Shown piece after piece: positions 6,899-14,419 of a stretch of 17,500 nucleotides of DNA. Made by a program: the position numbers and the translations under genes. The notes under the pieces are model-generated. The model did not search any database. It was not told where the DNA came from and was given only the letters and a program-made list of their open reading frames with translations. This DNA is from Chlorobium sp. (GTDB lineage: Bacteria; Bacteroidota; Chlorobiia; Chlorobiales; Chlorobiaceae), in contig JANQHB010000006.1 in the NCBI GenBank assembly GCA_028277225.1, positions 1 to 17,500 on the forward strand, written 5' to 3'. Position 1 is the stretch's first letter. Every line of letters starts with the position of its first letter.

Positions 6899-7759
6899 CC
6901 GTTCTGAAGCAGATGCTGGAAAACTATGACATGACGAAGTCTGACGGAGCCGTGAACGGGTTGCGAGAAGTCATGCAGGAAGTGGCACTTGCCGGGTTGT
7001 ATCGAGGGGATTTTTTCGACAGGGCGGCATTTTACGGCGGAACCTGTCTGCGGATCTTTTACGGATTGCCGAGATTTTCCGAAGACCTCGACTTTTCCTT
7101 GCTTGCAGCCGATCCGGATTTTTCTCTTGATTCCTATTTCAAAGCGGTCAGGAAAGAGTTTTCAGCTTTGGGACTCGATGTTGAAATATCAGCCAAAAAA
7201 AACAACCAGAACCGGGATCGAGTCGGCGTTTCTGAAAAGCGATACCCGCCTGTTCAGTTTTGCCGTTCATGCTGATAAAACCATCAAGATCAATTTCGAG
7301 GTCGATACACAACCTCCATTGGGGTTCGTAACTGAAGAAAAGCTTCTTCTGCAGCCATTCTCCTTCTATGTCAAATGTTTCAGCCTGCCGGACCTGTTTT
7401 CCGGCAAGATGCATGCATTGCTTTTCAGAAACTGGAAAAACCGGGTCAAGGGGCGTGACTGGTTCGATTTCGAATGGTATGTCAGGAAAGGCGCACCGAT
7501 AAATCTTTCTCACTTTGTCATTCGCGCCAGGCAGAGCGGAAATCTGCATGAGGAACATCTCACAGAGCCGGTATTTCGGCAGTTGCTCCATCAGCGAATA
7601 GATACGCTCGATGTTGCAGCAGCCAGGAAAGACGTTTTACGTTTTGTGAAAGATGTCGAGGCCTTGAATATATGGTCGAGGGATTATTTTCACGAGCTGG
7701 CAAAACGTATGCAGATCACTGCTGTATCAGGATCAAAGAAACAGGGTGATAGAAGCTAA
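6895..7759 (+). pseudogene. abiEii: AbiEii nucleotidyltransferase toxin, frameshifted at an A8 run
   Basis: Two overlapping frames together encode one AbiEii toxin of about 287 residues. The first frame (6895-7275) holds the nucleotidyltransferase core FYGGTCLRIFYGLPRFSEDL followed by DFSLLA, with the GG-T-LR and DLDFS motifs needed for nucleotide and metal binding. The second frame, one base ahead, holds the C-terminal part: IKINFEVDTQPPLGF, FSGKMHALLFRNWKNRVKGR, DWFDFEWYV. The switch is at eight consecutive A's (7195-7202); with seven, the frames join without a gap (EISAKKTTRTGIESAF). AbiEii enzymes transfer nucleotides to cellular targets (the related MenT toxins modify tRNA). As written, translation stops after 126 residues, keeping the catalytic core but losing the C-terminal region. 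A real mutation, a sequencing error, or transcriptional slippage in the A-run are all possible. Confidence 0.85.
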
Positions 7760-7773
7760 ATAATTTTTTCTCT

Positions 7774-8035
7774 CTACATGGCAGGGGCTTCTTTTTCAAT
7801 TCTCCCATACAATTCATACGCCGTACTGTCCTCGATAACAGCCTTGCAGAAGTCACCGGGCTCCAGGTCGAAGCCGTTCATGTCGAGGATGCATTCGTTA
7901 TCCACTTCCGGGCGTCGTACTGTGTCCTGCCGTAGGCGGTCTCGCCCTCGGTTTCTTCTATCAGTACTTCAACGGTTTTTCCTTCGAACGTGAGGTTTTC
8001 TGGTTTCGAGATACCTTCTTTTTTCTTTCATATGT
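7774..8035 (-). pseudogene. Decayed 3' end of a RimO-like methylthiotransferase gene, copy A
   Basis: The minus strand encodes the C-terminal TRAM-domain part of a radical-SAM methylthiotransferase, best matching RimO: EGKTVEVLIEE, GRTQYDA, then after a lost base PEVDNECILDMNG, GDFCKAVIEDSTAYELYGRI, ending with TAG at 7774-7776. The missing C in the GCCCCGG stretch breaks the frame between YDA and PEV. There is no radical-SAM core or start region, and upstream of about 8035 similarity fades. It lies 15 bases beyond the AbiEii stop. A second, independently decayed copy of the same gene end is at 12718-12975 in the same orientation, and by eye the two are roughly four-fifths identical. Assignment to RimO rather than MiaB rests on the STAYELYG ending. 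Confidence 0.65.
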
Positions 8036-8409
8036 TCCGGTGACGTTCATACACCCGCTTTTTTGTTGATTCTCTCAAGGCAGGGAAGCCTTGCACCAAG
8101 GGGAAAAAATACGATAGAGATGAAACTATTCTGCTGAGTCGTGCATATACCCTTTGGAAGAACCGGGTACGATGCACTGCAACCTTGTGTTTCAGATGCA
8201 TCCAGGGCCGATGCAATACAAGTACTTAAGCCGGAATTTGACGTGAACAACTTCAGGAGAACACTTTTTGTATCACCCATGGTATCGAACCCGCCGCTTT
8301 CTGTCCCTGATGTTTTTCTTTGTCCAGTTACTCCTTGTAATAAACCGGGTACCGATGCTGCAACATGAATACCCCGGACACAGTAAGGGAAAAGGTTTTA
8401 TAAAACAGC
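8036..8409. other. Non-coding stretch upstream of the exporter operon
   Basis: About 370 bases between the RimO-like remnant and the TolC-like gene hold no convincing gene. A small hairpin CAAGGC-AGGGAA-GCCTTG lies at 8076-8093 but has no T-run on either strand, so it is not a clear terminator. The operon promoter should lie here. A TTGACG at 8238-8243 is the best -35 match, but no good -10 follows at 16-18 bases. Confidence 0.4.
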
Positions 8410-9711
8410 ATGCCTACTATCAGTCTTTTATCAGCAAGCTACTGCAGCAAGATCGTTCGATTGTCAATCCTCATTTTTTTTCTCCATACGACAGGAACTT
8501 CTCTCAAAGCAGAAGAAGTCCTGACCTGGGAGCAGTGCGTTGCGGAAGCCCTACAGGCACGTCCGGATCTTGAGGCGTCAAAAGCCGCTGTTGAGCAGGC
8601 CGAAGCGCAGAAAACAATTTCTGCATCAGCAGAACTCCCCCAGGTCCGGGCAAGCCTGAGTACCAATACAGCCGGATCAGGCCGGGGAGGAGTCAGTACC
8701 TCTTCAACCTACTCCTATAGCCTTTCCGCATCGCAACTGCTCTATGACGGCGGTGCAACGGATAAGACAATACGAGCCAGCAATGCGGCCCTGGATGCCG
8801 AGAGGTACGGATTGGACATTGCGTCGTCAAATGCCAGGCTGGCTTTGCGGACGGCATTCATAGAGTTGCTCAAGGCCCAAAAACTTGTCGATCTGACCAA
8901 AGAAATAGCGCAACAGCGAAAAGAAAATGTAGAGCTTCTGAGGCTTCGCTATGAAGCCGGCAGAGAGCATATCGGTTCGCTGCGGCGTTCGGAAGCAGAT
9001 CTTGCCGAAGCGGAATTCGAGTCAACCCAGGCTCTGCGTGACCTGTCGATTGCCCGGATGAAACTCGGTTCTGCATTGGGCAGAAAAGAGCGTGGGGTAC
9101 TGGTTGCAGAAGGCTCGTTCATCGTCGAATTCCGATTTGAAAAAACACCCGATTTTTCAGCTCTTGCCAATAATCACCCTCAGAACCTGCAGCTTGAAGC
9201 CAATGTAAATACAGTCAGCTTTGAACTCGATGCTTCCAGAAAATCATTGTATCCGGTCCTTTTGTTCAGTTCAGCCGTTGGCAGAAACTCCGTCGACGAC
9301 TGGCCTGACAGTGATGTTGACTGGAGTGCGGGATTTGACATCTCACTTCCGCTCTATACAGGGGGAAGTGCCAAGGCTGCAACAGCGAAATCCCTTGGCG
9401 CTCTACACGAACGAAGAGCCCGGAGCCGTGAAGGCTATCTCGAAATACTCGACAATATCGAGGCAGGCTGGAAGGAGTTTCAGGATGCTGCAGACTACCT
9501 CGATGTGCAGAAAAAATACCTTGATGCCGCCGTTATCCGTTCAAAGATTGCCGACGCTCAGTATTCCAACGGTTTGATTTCGTTTGACGACTGGGTGATC
9601 ATTGAGAACAACCATATCAAGTACAAAAAAACATATCTCAATGCCCAGGCTCAGCTGCTTCTGGCGGAAGCGGAGTGGACGGGTGCAAAAGGAGTTACTC
9701 TGGATGAATAA
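8410..9711 (+). CDS. TolC-like outer-membrane efflux protein
   Basis: The 433-residue product begins with a signal peptide (KIVRLSILIFFLHTTGTSLK, cleavage probably near A-EE at residues 33-36). It then shows the two outer-membrane-efflux repeats of the TolC/OEP family: LTWEQCVAEALQARPDLEAS, long heptad-rich helices rich in Ala, Glu and Gln, and YSLSASQLLYDGGATDKTIR, paralleled in the second half by FDISLPLYTGGSAKAATAKS and the closing AQAQLLLAEAEW. It should form a trimeric beta-barrel and periplasmic tunnel that lets the inner-membrane transporter release substrate outside. Length is typical. The ribosome site before ATG 8410 is poor, so a slightly different start is possible. It is the first of three tightly packed genes: its stop (9709-9711) lies inside the start of the adaptor gene. 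Confidence 0.88.
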   Translation: MPTISLLSASYCSKIVRLSILIFFLHTTGTSLKAEEVLTWEQCVAEALQARPDLEASKAAVEQAEAQKTISASAELPQVRASLSTNTAGSGRGGVSTSSTYSYSLSASQLLYDGGATDKTIRASNAALDAERYGLDIASSNARLALRTAFIELLKAQKLVDLTKEIAQQRKENVELLRLRYEAGREHIGSLRRSEADLAEAEFESTQALRDLSIARMKLGSALGRKERGVLVAEGSFIVEFRFEKTPDFSALANNHPQNLQLEANVNTVSFELDASRKSLYPVLLFSSAVGRNSVDDWPDSDVDWSAGFDISLPLYTGGSAKAATAKSLGALHERRARSREGYLEILDNIEAGWKEFQDAADYLDVQKKYLDAAVIRSKIADAQYSNGLISFDDWVIIENNHIKYKKTYLNAQAQLLLAEAEWTGAKGVTLDE

Positions 9712-10681
9712 CATGAAGAAGATTATACTTGCCGTCACAGGAATTTTTGTTGTGCTGGGCATTGCATCGATACTTGTTTTCCAGGTTTTTCAGAAAAAAG
9801 AACTCTCCGGGAGCATGAGAGAACTTCGTGCATCGAGCGGTACGATTCAGGAAACGATAAGCACAACCGGCGTCGTGGAACCGTGCAACCGCCTCAAAAT
9901 TCAGTCATCCATTGCAGGAAGAGTCGAAGACGTTCTTGTAAAAGAGGGCGCTTTGATCAAAACCGGAGACAAACTCGCTCTGCTCAGTTCATCCGAAAGG
10001 GCGGCGCTGCTTGACGCGGCGAGGCTTCAGGACAGAAGCGAACAATCCTACTGGGAGAACGTCTACAAAAAAACAGCAATTCTGGCTCCGATAGACGGGC
10101 AGGTCATCGTCAGAAGTATTGAGCCCGGTCAGACAGTAACGACCAGCGATTCGCTCTTTGTTCTCTCGGACCAGCTCATTGTTACTGCGTATGTCGATGA
10201 AACAGATATCGGAAAGGTGGCAAAGGGGCAGAAGGCGACCATTACCCTTGATGCCTATCCTGATATTTCGGTCAATGGAAGGATCGAACATATACACTAT
10301 GAGTCACATCTTGAAAATAACGTCAATATCTACTATGTCGATGTCATACCCGAATCCATTCCAGATGTTTTCCGGTCCGGCATGAGTGCAGATGTTTCTA
10401 TCATCATCGATGAAAGAAAAGACGTTGTCCTTGTTCCCTCCGAAGCAGTTCTGACGATTGAGGGAGAAACAACTGTTATGCTCAAAAGCACAGATGATGA
10501 TGTGGGCACACATATGGTCAAGGTCTCTACCGGTCTTCAGGATGAGGACTTTATCGAGATAACAAGAGGCATTGACGCCGGTACGATGCTTCTTGTTCCG
10601 GAAAATGCATTTGTGCTTCCCGAAAACAATCGGAATGGCAGTCCGTTTATGCCGCAGCGAAAGAAAGGCAGCCGCAGATGA
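9704..10681 (+). CDS. HlyD/MacA-type periplasmic adaptor (membrane fusion protein)
   Basis: The 325-residue adaptor starts at ATG 9704, chosen because AAAAGGAG (9687-9694) sits nine bases before it; the next ATG (9713) is also possible. An N-terminal membrane anchor (KIILAVTGIFVVLGIASILV) is followed by a lipoyl/barrel-sandwich half-motif (GVVEPCNRLKIQSSIAGRVE, EGALIKTGDKLALL). The partner half is APIDGQVIVRSIEPGQTV, then a beta-barrel (VTAYVDETDIGKVAKGQKAT) and a membrane-proximal domain (VLVPSEAVLTI). It should join the MacB-like transporter to the TolC-like channel. Oddly, the alpha-helical hairpin between the two lipoyl halves is only about 30 residues, much shorter than in classical MacA. 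Start overlaps the upstream stop by 8 bases and stop overlaps the macB-like start by 4, implying translational coupling. Confidence 0.88.
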   Translation: MNNMKKIILAVTGIFVVLGIASILVFQVFQKKELSGSMRELRASSGTIQETISTTGVVEPCNRLKIQSSIAGRVEDVLVKEGALIKTGDKLALLSSSERAALLDAARLQDRSEQSYWENVYKKTAILAPIDGQVIVRSIEPGQTVTTSDSLFVLSDQLIVTAYVDETDIGKVAKGQKATITLDAYPDISVNGRIEHIHYESHLENNVNIYYVDVIPESIPDVFRSGMSADVSIIIDERKDVVLVPSEAVLTIEGETTVMLKSTDDDVGTHMVKVSTGLQDEDFIEITRGIDAGTMLLVPENAFVLPENNRNGSPFMPQRKKGSRR

Positions 10682-12636
10682 TCGAGCTTTCTTCTATACA
10701 AAAGAGGTACCGGATCGGAGAGAGTACCGTCTATGCTCTCAGAGATGTATCGCTCTCTATCAGGCAGGGAGAATTTATCGCCATTATGGGTGCATCCGGA
10801 TCGGGAAAATCTACACTTATGCATATTCTCGGGCTGCTTGACATACCGGACAACGGAAACTATGTTTTGTCCGGTTGTAATGTAAGCTCACTCCGTGACG
10901 ATGAGCATGCAGCGCTCAGAAACACTGTTGCCGGCTTTGTGTTTCAGCAGTTTCATCTCCTTAAACGCATGAGTCTTGTTGATAACGTTCGATTGCCCCA
11001 TTTGTACAGTGGAAAAGAAGGTGATTTCAAACGGGAGGCCCTGGAGTGCCTCAAGCTTGTCGGATTGGAAGAGCGTGCCGGACACAAGCCGAACCAGCTT
11101 TCCGGAGGACAACAGCAGCGGGTGGCAATAGCAAGGGCGCTGATAAATGATCCGATGACCATTTTTGCCGATGAACCGACAGGCAATCTTGATTCAATGA
11201 ATTCTGCCGAGATCATGAAGATTCTCAAAAGCCTTCATGAACAGGGTAAAACCATTGTCATGGTCACGCACGAAGAAAACATCGCAGCGTATGCTGACAG
11301 GGTCATTACCATGTCTGACGGGATGATCATCAGGGACGAATGCAGGCAGCAGAAGGCGGTGAAGCAGTTGACAACAAGCGGGCAGGTGATTGCCGCTGCC
11401 GGTCCTCGTTTATGGCGTAATGGGCGGCTTGGCGGATTTCTTCACCAGGCAATGCAGTCTGTTCTTGCCAACAAGGTAAGGTCATTTCTTTCAATACTCG
11501 GTATTCTTGTTGGAGTTGCTTCGGTTATTGCCATGATGGCGCTTGGCAGCGGGGCACAGGCCTCCATGGAAGAGCAACTCAAATCCATGGGTTCGAATCT
11601 GCTTTCTGTCAGGGGGGGATCGGCGACCATAAGGGGGGCTGCTCAAGGAGCCGGTGCGGTTACTCGATTCACATTCAGGGATGTCGATGATATTGCTTCG
11701 ATGACTTCTCTGGTGAAACGTGCTTCGGGTTATGTGAGTGGCGCAGCTCAGACTGTGTATGGAAGCAGCAACTGGAGTACGTCTCTCAACGGAGTCGGCC
11801 TCGAGTACGCCGATATGCGCTCTGCCACACCTGAAATCGGACGGTGGTTCACCCGGCAGGAAGTAAAAAATCTTGAAAAAGTTGTCGTCATAGGTGTGAC
11901 AGTGGCCAAGGAACTGTTCGGAAGCAATGTCAACCCGGTCGGTAAGTCAATCAAGATCAACAGGATCAATTTCAAAGTTATCGGTGTTGCCCGCGCTAAA
12001 GGTTTTTCAGGACCGCGCGACGAAGACGACATTGTGCTGATTCCTGTAACAACAGCGATGCACCGGGTGCTTGGCAAGGATTACCTCGATGCGATTTATG
12101 TCGAAGCCTTGTTGCCTTCCCTCATTGATGAGGCAAAAAATGCTGTCGACCGGGTTATTCGAAAAAGGCATCGGCTCAGCCAGGAAGATGATACTTTTTC
12201 CATCAGGGATATGACCGAAATTCAGGAAATGCTCTCCAGCACAACACAAACCATGACACTGCTTCTGGGCTCCATAGCAGCGATATCCCTCATAGTCGGG
12301 GGTATCGGCATTATGAATATCATGCTGGTGTCGGTTACTGAAAGGACAAGGGAAATCGGGCTCAGAAAAGCCATAGGAGCCAAAAAAAATGATATCATGC
12401 TGCAGTTTATCGTTGAGTCAGTCGGACTGACTCTCGTCGGGGGACTGTTCGGCGTTGTTTCCGGGATGACTGTTGCGTGGTGTTTGTCAATCTTTGCCGG
12501 ATGGGCTGTTCAAACATCAGTGTACTCAATCCTGCTGGCGACAGGATTTTCCATGGTGATCGGTTTGGGTTTTGGGCTCTGGCCGGCCAAAAAAGCGTCC
12601 GATCTCGAGCCGGTCGAAGCATTACGGTATGAATAG
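10678..12636 (+). CDS. MacB-type ABC transporter (ATPase fused to permease)
   Basis: The 652-residue protein has an N-terminal ATPase: Walker A GASGSGKST (residues 38-46), Q-loop Gln90, signature LSGGQQQ (141-147), Walker B TIFADE with Glu166, and H-loop His198. It is followed by a MacB-like permease. TM1 lies about residues 268-290 (SFLSILGILVGVASVIAMMA), then a large periplasmic domain (about 295-520), and three C-terminal helices of the FtsX type with the conserved SVTERTREIGLRKAIGA loop. It should couple ATP hydrolysis to mechanotransmission that pushes substrate from the periplasm through the adaptor and TolC-like channel. MacB-class exporters handle macrolides, peptides and lipoproteins; this substrate is unknown. 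Length is typical and all motifs are intact. The start ATGA overlaps the adaptor stop. Confidence 0.9.
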   Translation: MIELSSIQKRYRIGESTVYALRDVSLSIRQGEFIAIMGASGSGKSTLMHILGLLDIPDNGNYVLSGCNVSSLRDDEHAALRNTVAGFVFQQFHLLKRMSLVDNVRLPHLYSGKEGDFKREALECLKLVGLEERAGHKPNQLSGGQQQRVAIARALINDPMTIFADEPTGNLDSMNSAEIMKILKSLHEQGKTIVMVTHEENIAAYADRVITMSDGMIIRDECRQQKAVKQLTTSGQVIAAAGPRLWRNGRLGGFLHQAMQSVLANKVRSFLSILGILVGVASVIAMMALGSGAQASMEEQLKSMGSNLLSVRGGSATIRGAAQGAGAVTRFTFRDVDDIASMTSLVKRASGYVSGAAQTVYGSSNWSTSLNGVGLEYADMRSATPEIGRWFTRQEVKNLEKVVVIGVTVAKELFGSNVNPVGKSIKINRINFKVIGVARAKGFSGPRDEDDIVLIPVTTAMHRVLGKDYLDAIYVEALLPSLIDEAKNAVDRVIRKRHRLSQEDDTFSIRDMTEIQEMLSSTTQTMTLLLGSIAAISLIVGGIGIMNIMLVSVTERTREIGLRKAIGAKKNDIMLQFIVESVGLTLVGGLFGVVSGMTVAWCLSIFAGWAVQTSVYSILLATGFSMVIGLGFGLWPAKKASDLEPVEALRYE

Positions 12637-12670
12637 TGCGTGTGAGATCAGAACTTGAGTGCTCCGGAAC

Positions 12671-12691
12671 GGACCATTCTGAAAATGGTTC
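12671..12691 (+). terminator. Stem-loop after the exporter operon
   Basis: GGACCATT (12671-12678) pairs with AATGGTTC (12684-12691) through an 8-base stem with one G-U pair and a 5-base loop, 34 bases after the MacB-like stop. There is no T-run downstream, so it is only a possible terminator or mRNA-end hairpin. Confidence 0.3.
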
Positions 12692-12717
12692 TGTCACAAA
12701 GAACATTCCATACAGGC

Positions 12718-12975
12718 CTATTCGATTCTTCCATACAACTCGTACGCTGTACTGTCCCCGATAGAAGCCTTGCAGAAGTCACCGGGCTTTACCTCATGGC
12801 CGTTCATGTCGAGAATGCATTCGTTATCCACTTCCGGGGCGCCGGACTGGGTCCGGCCGCTGGCGGTCGAACCGTCTTTTCTATCAGCATTTCAAAGGTT
12901 TTTCCCTCGAACGCACGGTTTTTTCTTTCGAAATGCCTTCCTGCTCTTCCATCAGTTTTTTGAGCCTCTTTATTT
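12718..12975 (-). pseudogene. Decayed 3' end of a RimO-like methylthiotransferase gene, copy B
   Basis: The minus strand encodes, with frame breaks, RLKKLMEEQEGISKEK, then EGKTFEMLIEK, then GRTQSGAPEVDNECILDMNG and GDFCKASIGDSTAYELYGRI, ending with TAG at 12718-12720. This is the same TRAM-domain end as copy A (7774-8035), in the same orientation, with different lesions. Copy B keeps the CCCCGG run that copy A has lost but is broken elsewhere (near the EKN and EKD positions) and reaches a little further toward the N terminus. No radical-SAM domain is present. Together the two copies bracket the exporter operon. Confidence 0.65.
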
Positions 12976-13162
12976 ATTTCCATAACACTGCTTGTTTTAG
13001 CGCTCCCTTTTGGACTTTACGGTAGTGAATAAAATTACGTCGGTAAAATGTCGGATACCGACTATGTATTCGGCCCGCTGATGTTGAATGTCAAGGCATC
13101 AGTCTTCATGATTTCTATCTGCTATTCTGCATGTCGACTTCGTTTATCAAAGAATGATGTTA
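12976..13162. other. Non-coding stretch after RimO-like remnant B
   Basis: No gene or clear signal is seen here. GTCGGATACCGAC (13049-13061) is a small palindrome of unclear meaning. The similarity to the second leader begins just downstream, near 13163. Confidence 0.35.
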
Positions 13163-13348
13163 AAATACGGTAAAAAGTCATGTTGTTATACTTCTATTTG
13201 TTATTATTACTCTCGTTTTGCTTTCCTCTTTCATTTTCATGGGTTTGAATTATCTGCCTTGTTTTTTGGGGGGCATCAATGAACAAGTAGGGGGATGTTA
13301 AAAATTTTGATGTAATATTTTAAACTTTAAACAATAAAGGCCTCTCAA
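13163..13348 (+). promoter_or_regulatory. Leader/promoter region 1, paralogous to leader 2
   Basis: This region of about 186 nt precedes the DUF4347 gene and aligns along its length with 14229-14419. Shared blocks, in order, are TTAAAATACGGT versus TAAAAATACGGT, a T-rich TTACTCTCGTTTTGCTTTCC versus TTACTTTCGATTTCCTTCCC, then TATCTGCCTTGTTTTT versus TATCGGCCTTGTTTGT, CATCAATGAACAAGTAG versus GCCAATGGACAGGTAT, and a final AACAATAA just before the start codon. A weak stem GCCTT/GGGGGC (13256-13274) sits where leader 2 has a perfect hairpin. The retained block order suggests a shared promoter or 5' regulatory leader. Confidence 0.5.
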
Positions 13349-14173
13349 ATGACAGCCTCTCTTTTTTTTGTTGACAGCAGGGTACACAATATTGAGCATC
13401 TCACAAGTCAGTTTTCTTCTGATACAACCGTTATAATTCTTGATCCTGAACGTGACGGGATCAAGCAGATTTTAGAGATCCTTCAGGAATATTCCGGCTT
13501 GACATCCATACACATCATTTCTCATGGAGGTCCGGGAAGTATTGCAGTAGGTAATACGGTGCTTGATACAGCGACGCTCGATAGTTATGCTGACGACCTC
13601 AGATTCATCGGTTCAGGGCTCGAGGAAGGAGGAGATATTCTCCTTTATGGTTGCAATGTCGGTGTGGGAACAGAAGGGCAGGAATTTGTCGAAAGATTAT
13701 CGGACCTCACCGGCGCTGATGTGGCCGCATCGGATGATGTGAGTGGCGGTGATGCTGTTGGTGGTGATTGGGAGCTTGAAGGCAGGAATGGACGCGGACA
13801 TCAGCCTGGGGAGCGCGTTGACATCTTCCGATGCGCTAGCGGCGCTGAAGATCGCTGTGGGCAAGAGCCCGAACCAGGACGGCAGTGAGGCATTGGCGTG
13901 GCAGTACCTTGCGGTTGATGTCGATCAGGATGGTGATGTTCAGGCAAGCGACGCGTTGGCTATCCTGAAGATGGCGGTGGATCATGAGGATGCGCCTGAG
14001 CATGCATGGTTGATCGTACCTGAGAGTTCTGGCGACGAGCCTATGGATCAAACGACCTTGTCTGGCCGGATTGACCTGAAATGCTGGTGAACCAGGATAT
14101 GGAGTTTGACTATGTCGGTATTGTGAAGGAAGACGTCAACGGGGGTTGGACACCGTTGGAGCCTGTGGTGTGA
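13349..14173 (+). pseudogene. Collapsed DUF4347 - dockerin-like surface protein gene
   Basis: The intact first frame begins at ATG 13349 and encodes a DUF4347 domain (about residues 3-145): LFFVDSRVHNIEHLTSQF, IHIISHGGPGSIAVG, GGDILLYGCNVGVGTEG, DVAASDDVSGGDAVGGDWEL. Near 13785 the frame changes to one encoding a dockerin-like EF-hand tail: SSDALAALKIAVGKSPNQDG, DVDQDGDVQASDALAILKMA. Near 14081 it changes again to the closing YVGIVKEDVNGGWTPLEPVV with TGA at 14171-14173. DUF4347 is normally the N-terminal part of very long secreted adhesins, with dockerin-like repeats at the far C terminus. Here almost everything between is gone, so the gene looks like the two ends left after a large internal deletion plus frameshifts. 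The first frame alone would give a 179-residue protein. It has no signal peptide. Confidence 0.75.
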
Positions 14174-14228
14174 TTCCGTTATCCGATGCGATTATCATTT
14201 ATGTGACTCAATGCCTTGTTAGAACGTT

Positions 14229-14419
14229 ATGTAAAAATACGGTTAATAATTAGGTCAATATACGTCTGTACGTTATTTTTACTTTCGATTTCCTTCCCTT
14301 TTTTATTTGCATGAGCAAACATTATCGGCCTTGTTTGTCAAGGCGCCAATGGACAGGTATCAGGTGGTTGCTTGGTATGATGAAAATCAAAGAATTTATA
14401 AACAATAAGGGGTACAATA
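14229..14419 (+). promoter_or_regulatory. Leader/promoter region 2, with hairpin
   Basis: This region before the giant repeat protein is the counterpart of 13163-13348. It contains a perfect inverted repeat GCCTTG-TTTGT-CAAGGC (14328-14344) and a good ribosome site AAGGGG (14407-14412) seven bases before the ATG at 14420. No known riboswitch class was recognised. A role in shared transcriptional or RNA-level control of the two surface-protein genes is inferred from the conservation. Confidence 0.5.

Noticed and set aside
7778..7993. Plus-strand open frames over the two RimO-like remnants (also 12770-12985)
   Set aside because: Both share the peptide SRMHSLSTSG only because they are antisense to the same duplicated gene end; the meaningful coding signal is on the minus strand.
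8076..8093. CAAGGC...GCCTTG hairpin as a terminator
   Set aside because: No T-run follows on either strand and no intact gene ends directly before it.
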